From UKL13-3 sp040387195 (lineage in GTDB: Bacteria; Bacteroidota; Bacteroidia; UKL13-3): a stretch of 64,000 nucleotides of DNA. The DNA lies in contig JAZKEF010000013.1 of assembly GCA_040387195.1 (NCBI GenBank), positions 1 through 64,000 on the forward strand. The letters run 5' to 3'. Below are positions 1-8,900 of the stretch, piece by piece; the first letter of the stretch is position 1, and each line of letters starts with the position of its first letter. The notes under the pieces are model-generated. The model did not search any database. It saw only the letters and a program-made list of their open reading frames with translations, and was not told the origin of the DNA. The position numbers and the translations under genes were made by a program.

Positions 1-1
1 A

Positions 2-610
2 TTTTTAACGGTTGGGATTTTATTTGCCATAACGTCCTGCGGTTCGTCAGTTACCAATGTGTGGGACTATTACGTTACCAACGAAGTAGTTAAACACAAG
101 TCTGGCGAAAACACCATTTTCAAGAAAAAGTTATTGTTGCGTGAGCAGGAAAGCGTAAACAAATCGCAACTGGAAATCATTGCCGTAAAGCAAGACAGCG
201 ATGCATATCTTGTTATCGGATCGCACAAAGTTGCCAAGTCGTTTATGATCAAGGATAGCGTATACGCTTTTGATGTAACGGATTTGTATTCGCGTGTAAG
301 AGGCAATGACTTCATTCGCCAAATGGGGGATTTGAATATTTATTTTACACATGTTCCTGTTGCCAAAGTGAATGAGTTTCTGGCAAATTTTGAATTGCTC
401 AAAAAACAATATGCGGATGCAACGGTAGCAAAAGATGCAACAACACAGATTGATTTTTACCTCGCTTATAATGTGTTTGTAAGTTTCGAAAAACATAAAG
501 CAGGACAGCAATTACCATCTTCATGCACCATATGGGCCGGAAAACGCAAACACCAGATTGGCACCAAAAGATTGCTGGATGCTTTAACGGAAGTAAAAAA
601 CTTTAACTAA
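2..610 (+). CDS. Putative lipoprotein of unknown function, 5' truncated by window edge
   Basis: The frame is open from base 2, so the true start lies before the window. The residues ahead of the internal GTG at 59 read FLTVGILFAITSCGSS, which is the end of a lipoprotein signal peptide with a lipobox (ITS-C, Cys at bases 38-40). An isolated call starting at the GTG at 59 would therefore lose the signal peptide and should not be used. The mature part, about 190 residues, is hydrophilic, with no membrane segment and no family I recognise. It is probably attached to a membrane facing the periplasm or outside. It ends 111 bases before fabD, with a terminator between them, so it is transcribed separately. 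Confidence 0.85.
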   Translation, partial: FLTVGILFAITSCGSSVTNVWDYYVTNEVVKHKSGENTIFKKKLLLREQESVNKSQLEIIAVKQDSDAYLVIGSHKVAKSFMIKDSVYAFDVTDLYSRVRGNDFIRQMGDLNIYFTHVPVAKVNEFLANFELLKKQYADATVAKDATTQIDFYLAYNVFVSFEKHKAGQQLPSSCTIWAGKRKHQIGTKRLLDALTEVKNFN

Positions 611-630
611 TCTCTTGTTAAACAAGATTG

Positions 631-664
631 AATAACCGGAAGGATAACTTTCGGTTATTTTTTT
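631..664 (+). terminator. Rho-independent terminator after the lipoprotein gene
   Basis: AATAACCGGAAG pairs with CTTTCGGTTATT (12 bp with one G-T wobble) around a short loop, followed by a run of T. It lies 21 bases after the stop codon at 610 and before fabD. Confidence 0.8.
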
Positions 665-721
665 GCCATAAAATGCCATTTTTGCGATGGTTATATTATT
701 CAACGCTAAAAGATAGAAACT

Positions 722-1603
722 ATGAAAAAAGCATATGTATTTCCCGGACAAGGAGCACAGTTTGTGGGTATGGGAAAAGATTTGTACGATAACAACCCAA
801 TGGTGAAAGACCTTTTTGAAAAGGCCAACGATATATTAGGATTCCGCATTACCGATATTATGTTTAGCGGAACGGATGAAGATTTGAAACAAACCCGTGT
901 TACACAACCGGCCATCTTTTTGCATTCGGTAGCAAAGGCATTCACTTTGGGTGCCGACTTTACACCCGATATGGTTGCCGGGCATTCATTGGGAGAATTT
1001 TCGGCATTGGTGGCCAATAAGACCCTGAGTTTTGAGGATGGCTTAAAACTGGTATATCAGCGAGCTTTGGCCATGCAAAAGGCATGTGAACTTCAACCAT
1101 CAACCATGGCAGCGGTACTGGGATTGGATGATGCCAAAGTAGAAGAGGTTTGTGCATCGGTTACTGATGGAGTAGTGGTAGCGGCCAATTACAATTGCCC
1201 GGGACAGCTCGTTATCTCAGGCTCAATTGAGGCTGTGAACAAGGCCTGTGAGTTATTGAAAGCAGCAGGAGCCAAACGTGCATTGGTATTGCCTGTTGGC
1301 GGAGCGTTTCACTCACCGCTAATGGAACCCGCCCGTGTTGAGTTGGAAAATGCAATTAATGCCACAACGTTTAATACACCTATCTGCCCGGTATACCAAA
1401 ATGTATCAGCCAGTGCGGTTACCGATGTTGCCACCATCAAACAAAACCTGATGGTGCAATTAACAGCACCCGTAAAATGGACGCAAAGTGTGCAGGCCAT
1501 GGTAGCAGATGGAGCTACTGATTTTATAGAATGTGGTCCGGGAAAAGTATTGCAGGGATTGGTACAAAAAATACATAAGGAAGCAGTGGTAGCTTCGGCT
1601 TAG
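722..1603 (+). CDS. fabD: Malonyl-CoA:ACP transacylase FabD
   Basis: This cytosolic enzyme moves malonyl groups from CoA to acyl carrier protein, the entry step of type II fatty acid synthesis. The 293-residue protein starts with the family opening FPGQGAQ at residues 7-13, has the nucleophile motif GHSLGE with Ser89, and the catalytic His197 in GGAFHSPL. Its length is normal for stand-alone FabD. The ATG at 722 starts directly at MKKAYVFPGQG and needs no revision. It is a single-gene unit: terminators lie before it (631-664) and after it (1625-1659), and no other fatty acid genes are near, unlike the fab clusters of many bacteria. A phosphopantetheinyl transferase that could activate its ACP partner lies 10 kb away. 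Confidence 0.97.
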   Translation: MKKAYVFPGQGAQFVGMGKDLYDNNPMVKDLFEKANDILGFRITDIMFSGTDEDLKQTRVTQPAIFLHSVAKAFTLGADFTPDMVAGHSLGEFSALVANKTLSFEDGLKLVYQRALAMQKACELQPSTMAAVLGLDDAKVEEVCASVTDGVVVAANYNCPGQLVISGSIEAVNKACELLKAAGAKRALVLPVGGAFHSPLMEPARVELENAINATTFNTPICPVYQNVSASAVTDVATIKQNLMVQLTAPVKWTQSVQAMVADGATDFIECGPGKVLQGLVQKIHKEAVVASA

Positions 1604-1617
1604 TTGCTAACGTTATA

Positions 1618-1830
1618 TTATCTTAAAGCTGAATGGTGGAAATGCCGTTCAGCTTTTTTGTGTATATGAGTTTCCCGGTTAGGCTCGGAGAATAGTTTTG
1701 TGGCAATCTTCAATATCAAAAGGAGAGTGATGGCTAAGGTTAAACAGAAAGCAATGGTATTATGAATCCCGTTGATGAGGATAAAGCCCGTGAGCAATAA
1801 TACAGGGGCAAACAATACAGCGTTTTTCAT
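1618..1830 (-). CDS. Small two-helix membrane protein (uncertain)
   Basis: This 70-residue reading frame has two hydrophobic segments, roughly residues 4-22 and 26-46, followed by a basic, His-rich tail (KKAERHFHH). That layout is typical of small inner-membrane proteins, and MKN is a plausible start. Against it, the last 14 codons lie inside the hairpin that terminates fabD on the other strand. I know no family for it. It converges on fabD with a 14-base gap. It may be a real small gene or a chance frame. Confidence 0.4.
   Translation of the reverse strand: MKNAVLFAPVLLLTGFILINGIHNTIAFCLTLAITLLLILKIATKLFSEPNRETHIHKKAERHFHHSALR
1625..1659 (+). terminator. Rho-independent terminator of fabD
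   Basis: AAAGCTGAATGG pairs with CCGTTCAGCTTT (12 bp, one wobble), loop of 8, then TTT. It is oriented for fabD, 21 bases after its stop. Confidence 0.8.
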
Positions 1831-1899
1831 GGTAACAATGGTTAATGTTTCAATATTGGTGAAACAACATCACCGAATTGTAACGGTGAGATTATGAAA

Positions 1900-1930
1900 A
1901 TGTGCAGATGTGCAAATGATGGAGGATGGA
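1900..1930 (+). repeat. GTGCAGATGTGC-type low-complexity repeat
   Basis: The stretch reads TGTGCAGATGTGCAAATGAT and on into GGAGGATGGATG. Near-identical words (GTGCAGATGTG, GATGTGCAGATG, GATGTGCAATTG) recur at 31852-31866 and 31965-31995. I recall such purine-rich GATGTGCA words as frequent intergenic repeats in Bacteroidota genomes. Confidence 0.55.
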
Positions 1931-2040
1931 TGAAACACAAGACCCTGAAGGGGTCTAATATGCATTAACCAGCAAAATGTCAATAAGTGCACAAATAGTT
2001 GAATGCAAAGGATGAAGGATGGATATGCGGTGGTTGAGCG

Positions 2041-2058
2041 GTCCGATAGCTATCGGAC
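2041..2058. repeat. 18-base perfect palindrome
   Basis: GTCCGATAGCTATCGGAC is its own reverse complement over 18 bases. Related words containing CCGATAGCTATCGG are, from memory, over-represented in some Bacteroidota genomes. I did not see a second copy in this window. Confidence 0.6.
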
Positions 2059-2103
2059 GAAACCAAAAAAAAGCCCCCGATTACTCGAGGGCCCTTCCAT
2101 TAT

Positions 2104-2142
2104 GAAAAAAACAACTATTAAAACACCACTAATAATAGTTGT
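2104..2142 (-). terminator. Rho-independent terminator of the two-component operon
   Basis: ACAACTATTA (2111-2120) pairs perfectly with TAATAGTTGT (2133-2142). On the minus strand the stem is followed by a run of T (2111-2105). It sits 21 bases downstream of the response regulator stop. Confidence 0.75.
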
Positions 2143-2163
2143 CGTTTCCGGTTATATCGTTTA

Positions 2164-2799
2164 TCAGATTTCTCCTTTTAGTGCTTTGGATAGAATCTCT
2201 CCTTTGCTGTTTACATGCAGCTTTTTATAAATACTTTTAATCCTGAACCGAACGGTATCCATGGATACATTTAAGCGATCGGCAATGAGTTTATAACTTA
2301 AACCATCGAGTAAACCATGAATAACATCTTTTTCCCGGTCGGTTAGTTGTGCATTTGCTTTTTGTGTTGGCGTTTTAAAATGCTCCACCACCTTGCGGGC
2401 AATGGAAGGAGACATATAACTTCCACCACCGTGTATTTCCAAAATGGCCTTTTGAATTTCGGGCATTGGTGTTCCTTTTAACAAATATCCGGTTGCTCCT
2501 GCACACAAGGCATTGAATATTTTGTCGCCATCCATAAATACCGTGAGCATAATCACATCCGTATCGGGTGAAATAGCTGAGATGAGTTTAATCCCGTTAA
2601 TTCCGTCAATACCCGGTAAACCGATATCACTTAAAATAACCTCAGGCACATATCCTGAATGTAACCTCTCCAACATATCTTCCATGTTGCCAAATACCTC
2701 TACTGAAGTAAACTCGGGCTGTACGGAGAAGTACTCCCTCAATCCATTCCGGATATCGGCAATATCTTCAACTACTGCAAGCGAGATTGATTTGGTCAT
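2164..2799 (-). CDS. NarL/LuxR-type response regulator
   Basis: This 211-residue protein is the cytosolic output partner of the sensor kinase encoded just upstream. It has a receiver domain (about residues 5-125) with acidic pocket residues near EDIAD and the phospho-acceptor Asp in LSDIGLPGIDG. A LuxR-type DNA-binding domain follows (about 145-205), starting LTDREKDVIHGLLDG and containing the helix NVSMDTVRFRIKSIYKKL. Phosphorylation is expected to change DNA binding. It follows the kinase gene on the same strand after a 60-base gap, and a terminator follows it, so the two form one operon. Target genes are unknown. The divergent T9SS cargo gene at 5936 is a natural candidate but only by position. 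Confidence 0.95.
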   Translation of the reverse strand: MTKSISLAVVEDIADIRNGLREYFSVQPEFTSVEVFGNMEDMLERLHSGYVPEVILSDIGLPGIDGINGIKLISAISPDTDVIMLTVFMDGDKIFNALCAGATGYLLKGTPMPEIQKAILEIHGGGSYMSPSIARKVVEHFKTPTQKANAQLTDREKDVIHGLLDGLSYKLIADRLNVSMDTVRFRIKSIYKKLHVNSKGEILSKALKGEI

Positions 2800-2859
2800 G
2801 GTGCTTCTGCTACAAATTTCAGGTATTCTTATGATATTTAAGCTACATAATGATGTAAT

Positions 2860-5838
2860 TTAGTAAGATTTTATGATAACTGTATACTCATCCTCGGTTA
2901 TGTTGAAAATACATTCGGCTCTGATCATTCCGGCCCTCATTTTCATATTCTTTACCCCCTGTCCTGCATGACCTTGATTTTCAGTAAATAAACTGTGGTT
3001 GTTGTTCGTTACCCTTAGCTCAAAATAGGCTCCGTATTGTTTGTAGTACACATGTACCATCGAAGCCTTGCTGTGTTTTACAATATTGTTAATGGCTTCT
3101 TTAAAAATAAGATACAGTTGCTGTCGGGTGTTGGGTTCAATGTTTTGTTTCTGTACCACGGCCGAAAAGTTAAACTCCGTATCAATGTCGAGCGGGTGAA
3201 GCATGTTTTCGGCATGTTCCCTCATGCGGTCGGTGAGATTTCCGGCATAATCATTCCGCGCATCTACACTCCACAATACATCACTCATGGTATTTGTGGC
3301 GGCACGGCTTAACCCGGAAATTTTCTCGAGTTTGCTGTTTTTCTCCTCAATGGTACTCGAGGCATATCGGGCACTGTCTGTAGAAATAATAATGCTTGTA
3401 AGCAAACTGCCCACCTCATCATGCAGGTTACTGGCAATTTGTGTCCTGAGTTTTTGTTTCTGGTTGATGTTACGGAGTGTCCATTGAAATGCCATGAACG
3501 CAATTACAATGATGAGCAAGATGAGCACAATGTAAAAAGCGATGGTTTTGTAAAACACCTGCTTGATGTCGATGGTATATGTGAGAATATTTTGCGACCG
3601 TTCACCGTATTTGTTAAACCCGATAATCTCAATCTGGTGCATACCTGCAGAGAGTCCGTCAATTCTTAGCTTATTGGAATTACCCAAAGGGAGCCAGTCG
3701 CTTTTCGACTCACTTATTTTGTAATAGTAAGAGTTGTTTTCTGTTTCGGTATAATCGCCAATACCGATGTTAAAAGAAAGTAAGTGGTCGTCAGGGTTCA
3801 GCACGATGGTGTGATTGGCCGATACCTCTACGGGAATAAGATTTCCGTTCGACCATTTGGAGATGCCCGAAGTAAATAGCCGGAAGGGGTTGTTCTTCAG
3901 TACAATGTTTTCAGGTTTGAAATAATTAATACCGTTGATTCCACCAAAGTAAAAGGTGCTGTCGCGACTCATGAGCATGGAGTTTTGGTTAAACTCATTG
4001 TCGGTTAATCCGTTTTCGGTAACAAAATTGTGAATGTGGTCGTGAGTCCGGTCATACCTGCAAAGCCCGTTGGAAGTGCTGATCCAGGCTACATTGTTTT
4101 TATCCCAAAGAACACTGTACACATTATTTCCCGGAATTCCTCTCGATCTGTTGAGTACCGATACCTGCTGCAGGTCTTTACGGAGAATTACGATTCCCGA
4201 CTTCTCGGAACCCACCCACAAGTCTTTCTCGGGACTCAGTCCGGCAAAAATAAAATCATCATCGGGAATTGTGCGAAGTATGGAATGATTGTAGGCTGCA
4301 ATCTTTCCTTTGCCGGCATCCACCAGGAATATGCCATCTTCGCCCACCGCCCAAAATTGCCCGTTCTGCTCGGCCTTGCACATATACATGATTTTGCCAA
4401 GCCCTATTGAAAACTGGTCGTTGTAATGAAGCGTTACCGTTTTATCTACCGGGTTGTAGGTAGCCAAACCCCTGTCGGTACCTATCCAAAGCAGGCCGGT
4501 TGTGTGGTCGGGAAAAAGACAATAAGCAGTTGTAATCTTTATACCTCCCGTCAATAGTTTGAAAAAATGGGTTTCAAATTTTTTATCCTGAACATTATAC
4601 CGGTAAAAGAAGTATGCATTGGATTCTGATCCGGTATATACATATTTCTTTTGATCGTAATACAACGAGCGGGCATACATGGGAAATTGGCTCGGCATGT
4701 TTACGGGTGAAAGTAACGTTGCGGTTTGTGTTTCCAGATTGTACTGGTATGTGCCATCATAACTGGCAATGAAGAGTTCGTTCTTTCTGCCCTCCACAAT
4801 TTGCCGTGTGCTCACAGTTTTTCCCTCCGATCCGAAAATATGGTTGAACGGATAATTTTGGTAATGGTAGCTTTTAATTAATCCCTTATTAGTGCCAATC
4901 CATACTATATCATCGCCATCATGGAATAGACTGCTAATGGTCCAGGCTTTAAACAGCTCATCATTTTTTTTAGAATATACATGCCGGAAATGTGTACCTG
5001 TAGAATCCAGGCTGTACCAGTCATAGTTTTCCCGCAGTGCAAAATAGAATTCATGTTTGTATTCACTAATCAACCTGATTGTTTCATGTACGATATCTCC
5101 GGGTAAATCAATAACCTTTACAACCGGTGATTGGGGATCAAATGCATACAATGCCACTTTATGGTTATCGAGATTTAAAATACAATACCCGTCACCATTA
5201 TATATAGACCATATACCAGTTTTGCTGAATGTTTTGCTGGTAAACGAGGTCCGGTGGATAAGGTCAATTACCAGCAATTCGGGTTTGTTGTGCATCACCA
5301 CATACAAATATCCCCGGTTATCAAAAGCCACCCGGCTATAGGCATTCCCAATAACCGACCAGTATGTTCTTGAAGAAGCAAATACGGTTTTAGTGGCAAA
5401 ATCCGGGGCAATATCCAGCACCAGACCGTTTGCAAAAACAACAAATAAATGCCGGTCAAAAATGCTCAGGGCTGTTATGTTTTTGGAAGTAACTTTAGCA
5501 GTACAATCCGTTACCTTTTTGGTAGTAAGGTTTACCAGAAATAATCCTGTAGTGGATCCCACCCACAAACGGTTGTGTACAGAATCATACAAAAGTGTAT
5601 TGATGTACTTGTTTTTGAGTTCGGGAATTTCAGTGAAATTATAGCCATCAAACGTATTGAGCCCTTCGCGGGTGCTTACCCATAACAGTCCTGTTTTATC
5701 CTTAAGGGTATGTGTAACAAAATTGTGTGAAAGGCCCTTTGTGTCATCATACAAGATATTTTTGGCAACAAGAGGTGTCGTCCCCCAATATAAAAAGACC
5801 AGCCATAAAAGTACAATTTTACAAACAACGTTCAGCAT
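2860..5838 (-). CDS. Sensor histidine kinase with periplasmic beta-propeller domains
   Basis: This is a membrane sensor of the two-component regulator propeller class. I place the start at the ATG at 5838 (992 residues): MLNVVCKIVLLWLVFLYWG is a signal peptide or anchor, and a longer reading would run into the divergent gene. The periplasmic part carries many short propeller repeats (for example LWVSTREGLNTFDG, LWIGTDRGLATYNP), then a Y_Y_Y domain near residues 690-750 and one membrane helix around 760-785. The cytosolic end has a HisKA_3 domain with the phospho-acceptor His in SNLHDEVGSL (about residue 806), an N box in KEAINNIVKHS and a G box in GQGVKNMKMRAG. It forms an operon with the NarL-type regulator downstream. 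Some Bacteroidota relatives sense glycans; the ligand here is unknown. Confidence 0.95.
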   Translation of the reverse strand: MLNVVCKIVLLWLVFLYWGTTPLVAKNILYDDTKGLSHNFVTHTLKDKTGLLWVSTREGLNTFDGYNFTEIPELKNKYINTLLYDSVHNRLWVGSTTGLFLVNLTTKKVTDCTAKVTSKNITALSIFDRHLFVVFANGLVLDIAPDFATKTVFASSRTYWSVIGNAYSRVAFDNRGYLYVVMHNKPELLVIDLIHRTSFTSKTFSKTGIWSIYNGDGYCILNLDNHKVALYAFDPQSPVVKVIDLPGDIVHETIRLISEYKHEFYFALRENYDWYSLDSTGTHFRHVYSKKNDELFKAWTISSLFHDGDDIVWIGTNKGLIKSYHYQNYPFNHIFGSEGKTVSTRQIVEGRKNELFIASYDGTYQYNLETQTATLLSPVNMPSQFPMYARSLYYDQKKYVYTGSESNAYFFYRYNVQDKKFETHFFKLLTGGIKITTAYCLFPDHTTGLLWIGTDRGLATYNPVDKTVTLHYNDQFSIGLGKIMYMCKAEQNGQFWAVGEDGIFLVDAGKGKIAAYNHSILRTIPDDDFIFAGLSPEKDLWVGSEKSGIVILRKDLQQVSVLNRSRGIPGNNVYSVLWDKNNVAWISTSNGLCRYDRTHDHIHNFVTENGLTDNEFNQNSMLMSRDSTFYFGGINGINYFKPENIVLKNNPFRLFTSGISKWSNGNLIPVEVSANHTIVLNPDDHLLSFNIGIGDYTETENNSYYYKISESKSDWLPLGNSNKLRIDGLSAGMHQIEIIGFNKYGERSQNILTYTIDIKQVFYKTIAFYIVLILLIIVIAFMAFQWTLRNINQKQKLRTQIASNLHDEVGSLLTSIIISTDSARYASSTIEEKNSKLEKISGLSRAATNTMSDVLWSVDARNDYAGNLTDRMREHAENMLHPLDIDTEFNFSAVVQKQNIEPNTRQQLYLIFKEAINNIVKHSKASMVHVYYKQYGAYFELRVTNNNHSLFTENQGHAGQGVKNMKMRAGMIRAECIFNITEDEYTVIIKSY

Positions 5839-5935
5839 AAGCCAAACATAGGAAATTCCTTTGTTTTTGTCATTATTTCTTGATAAACGGCTGCATGTTT
5901 GGATGTTTAGTCTACAAGAAGTATTTTGCATAAGT

Positions 5936-8900
5936 ATGAAAAATAGATTTTTACCCATTTTATTGGTGCTGGTGTTTGGTGTAGTTGGATGTTTGATGCT
6001 CGATGTAAGTCGCCCTGAAGGCAGTAAGGAGCGCATGGAAGAAGAAGAAGAGGAAGGTGGCGGCATACCGCTTCGCGACCGGATGGATCTGGCATGGGCT
6101 CAGGAAAATGAAATGACAATGGATCCGGCAACAGGAGAGGTTCCCCGTGAACGTTTACTGGATGCATGGAAGTATATGAAGTCCCTTGAACGCAGGCAGT
6201 TTAAGTCGGCAATCCCGGGAATTGTATGGACCGAAAGAGGTCCCAACAATCAGGCAGGAAGAACACGTGCCATTCAGATTGACTTAAACGATCCATCGGG
6301 TAACACCATTTTTGCAGGTAGTGTTGCGGGTGGATTATGGAAAACCACCAATATTACAGTGGCTTCACCCATCTGGACGCCCATCAATGAATTTATGCAA
6401 AACCTTGCAGTTACTTCCATAACGCAAGCTCCCAATGCTCCTCAGGTGATGTATCTGGGAACGGGAGAGGGTAACGGAAACTCAGATGCTGTAAGAGGAT
6501 TGGGAATCTGGAAAAGTATTGACGGAGGTGCTACCTGGAACCAACTCTCGGCTACTAACAATAGCAGTTATTACTATTGCGGAAAAGTATTCACGTTTGG
6601 AATGGGTGATACTCTTTTTGCATGTACCAATTCGGGCCTGTACCGTTCTGTAAATGCAGGTACCAGTTTTACGAAAGTATTAGGGTCAGGAATTTCTTCA
6701 GCCGGAGGTAATTTATCTTTCGATATCGAAATGACCGAGTGGGGAACATTGTATGCCTCCATGTCGAGTGGCTCCAGCAATAGCGGCACCATTCACAAAT
6801 CATATACTAAGGGTGCCACCTGGACTTCCCCGCTTACCATAACAGGGATAAATAAGAATGAGATAGAACTTGCATTAGCTCCGGGGGATTCAACAGTTAT
6901 ATATGGCTTGGTAGAAGATGCACAAACCATTACCGGAATTATAAAAAGCACCAATTCGGGTGTTTCGTTTGCCAAAACAACAGGGTATCCGGTGGATGCA
7001 GATAGCGGGATTCCATCTACAGATTTTTCGAGAGGTCAGGCGTGGTATGATTTATCCATTTGTGTAAATCCCAAAAATACCCAAGAGGTATATGTGGGTG
7101 GTGTTGATATATTCAGAACCATTAATGGCGGAACAACCTGGCAACAGGTTGCGCACTGGTATGCAGGATTCTCTCTCCAATATGCACATGCCGATCAACA
7201 CTTGGCCATGTATCATCCAACCGATACCAATATTGCTTATTTTGGAAATGATGGTGGCATATACCGTACGTCAAATGCGGGAGCTTCTATGCCTACACTT
7301 GTTGACAAAGGAGCCAACTACAACACCATTCAGTTTTACGGTTGCGATATTCATCCGACAGCCGGAAATAACTATTTTCTGGCCGGTGCCCAGGATAACG
7401 GATCCCATCAGTTTACAACTGCAGGCATCAATGCAACCAGCGAGGTAACCGGTGGTGATGGCGCGTTGTGCCACATTGATCAGGACCAGCCGCAATACCA
7501 GTTTACATCATACGTATACAACAACTATTACCGGTCAACCAATAGCGGAGGATCTTTTAATAGCGCAGTGTCAAACAGCACCGGCCGTTTTATTAATCCA
7601 ACTGATTATGATGACAGTTTAAATATTTTGTACGGAGCAACATCTGCCGGAAGTTTTTTACGCTGGAGCAATCCGCAAACGGGTAGTACAACATCAACCA
7701 TTGCTGTAACTGCTTTTAACGGAGGAACCGTAAGTCATGTAAAAATTGCTCCGAATACTCCAATGCGGGTATATTTTGGAACCACGAGCGGAAGAGTAGC
7801 TTACCTTGACAGTTGCAATACAGCTACGGGAACCAAGGCAGGAGTGAGTCTTGGAACACCATCTGCAGGTAATGTTTCCTGTATTGAAATAGAAAAAGGA
7901 AATGCCAATCACATACTCCTTACTTACAGCAATTATGGTATTACCAGTATCTGGGAATCGGTAAACGGTGGCACCAACTGGACGTCAGTGGAAGGAAATC
8001 TTCCGGATATGCCGGTACGTTGGGTCGTTTTTAATCCCAACAATGGTGCACAAGCTATGATCGCAACAGAGCTTGGTGTTTGGACAACTGATTTGCTCAA
8101 TGGAGCATCCACCGACTGGCAACCATCCAATACCGGATTGGCCAATGTAAGGTGTGATATGATCAAAATACGGCAGTCGGATAAAACCGCGATTGTAGCT
8201 ACACATGGAAGAGGGTTGTATTCAACCGATGGATTTGGCATCCCTGCATCACCAACCGCATCATTTACCATGTCGTTGCCGGTAGCATATGAAGCATCTT
8301 CGATGAGTTTCACCAATACATCCACTATGGCAACAACTTATTTCTGGAATTTTGGTGACGGAACCAACAGTGCCCTGGCTAACCCGACCAAAACATATGT
8401 GAATGCCGGAACTTATACTGTAACGCTGGTTATTAACGGAGGGGTATCGGTAATGAATAAAAATATAACCGTGTTGCCTGCAAAGGGTGTACCTTATGCA
8501 ATTACAGATGGTGGAAACTTTGAAGTGAATACATCTCATTTTGCTGCCGTAACCACAACCGGAACCGGATTTGAAAGAGGCAATTCAGCCATTACGGGTA
8601 AGAGCGGGGTAGCCGGTGGAAGCAATGCATGGGTTACAGGTCTTACTGCTGCTACGTATGCTGATAATTCATTGTCATACCTGTACACACCTTGTTACAA
8701 CTTTACCGCATCCGGCACTTATACGATCAGGTTTTATGCTAAAAATATATTTGAATTAAGTTACGATGGATATCGGGTAGAATATTCAACGAATGGCGGC
8801 ACAAGCTGGTTACCATTGGCCACAGCTGTGGGAACCAACTGGTATGATTATGCAAACGGCTCCACAGGCAGACCATTTCCGCAAAATCAGGCTTTCTTTA

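Larger units (their letters stand above)
1831..2163. other. Intergenic stretch packed with short palindromes and repeat fragments
   Basis: No convincing gene lies here. From left to right it holds a hairpin (TCACCG 1870-1875 with CGGTGA 1884-1889), a GTGCAGATGTGC-type low-complexity repeat (1900-1930) that recurs at 31.85-32.0 kb, a hairpin AGACCC/GGGTCT (1940-1956), an 18-base perfect palindrome (2041-2058) and the terminator of the response regulator (2104-2142). A short plus-strand frame at 2003-2230 crosses these elements and the end of the response-regulator gene, so I do not call it a gene. Confidence 0.7.

Noticed and set aside
2003..2230. Plus-strand 75-codon frame
   Set aside because: It runs through palindromes, the terminator and the end of the response-regulator gene; composition is not protein-like at the start.
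5831..5940. TATGTTTG on the minus strand as promoter of the sensor kinase
   Set aside because: It lies only 4 bases from the ATG and has no -33 TTG at the right distance.
5839..6066. N-terminal extension of the sensor kinase
   Set aside because: It overlaps the start and signal peptide of the divergent T9SS cargo gene, and the ATG at 5838 gives a proper leader.
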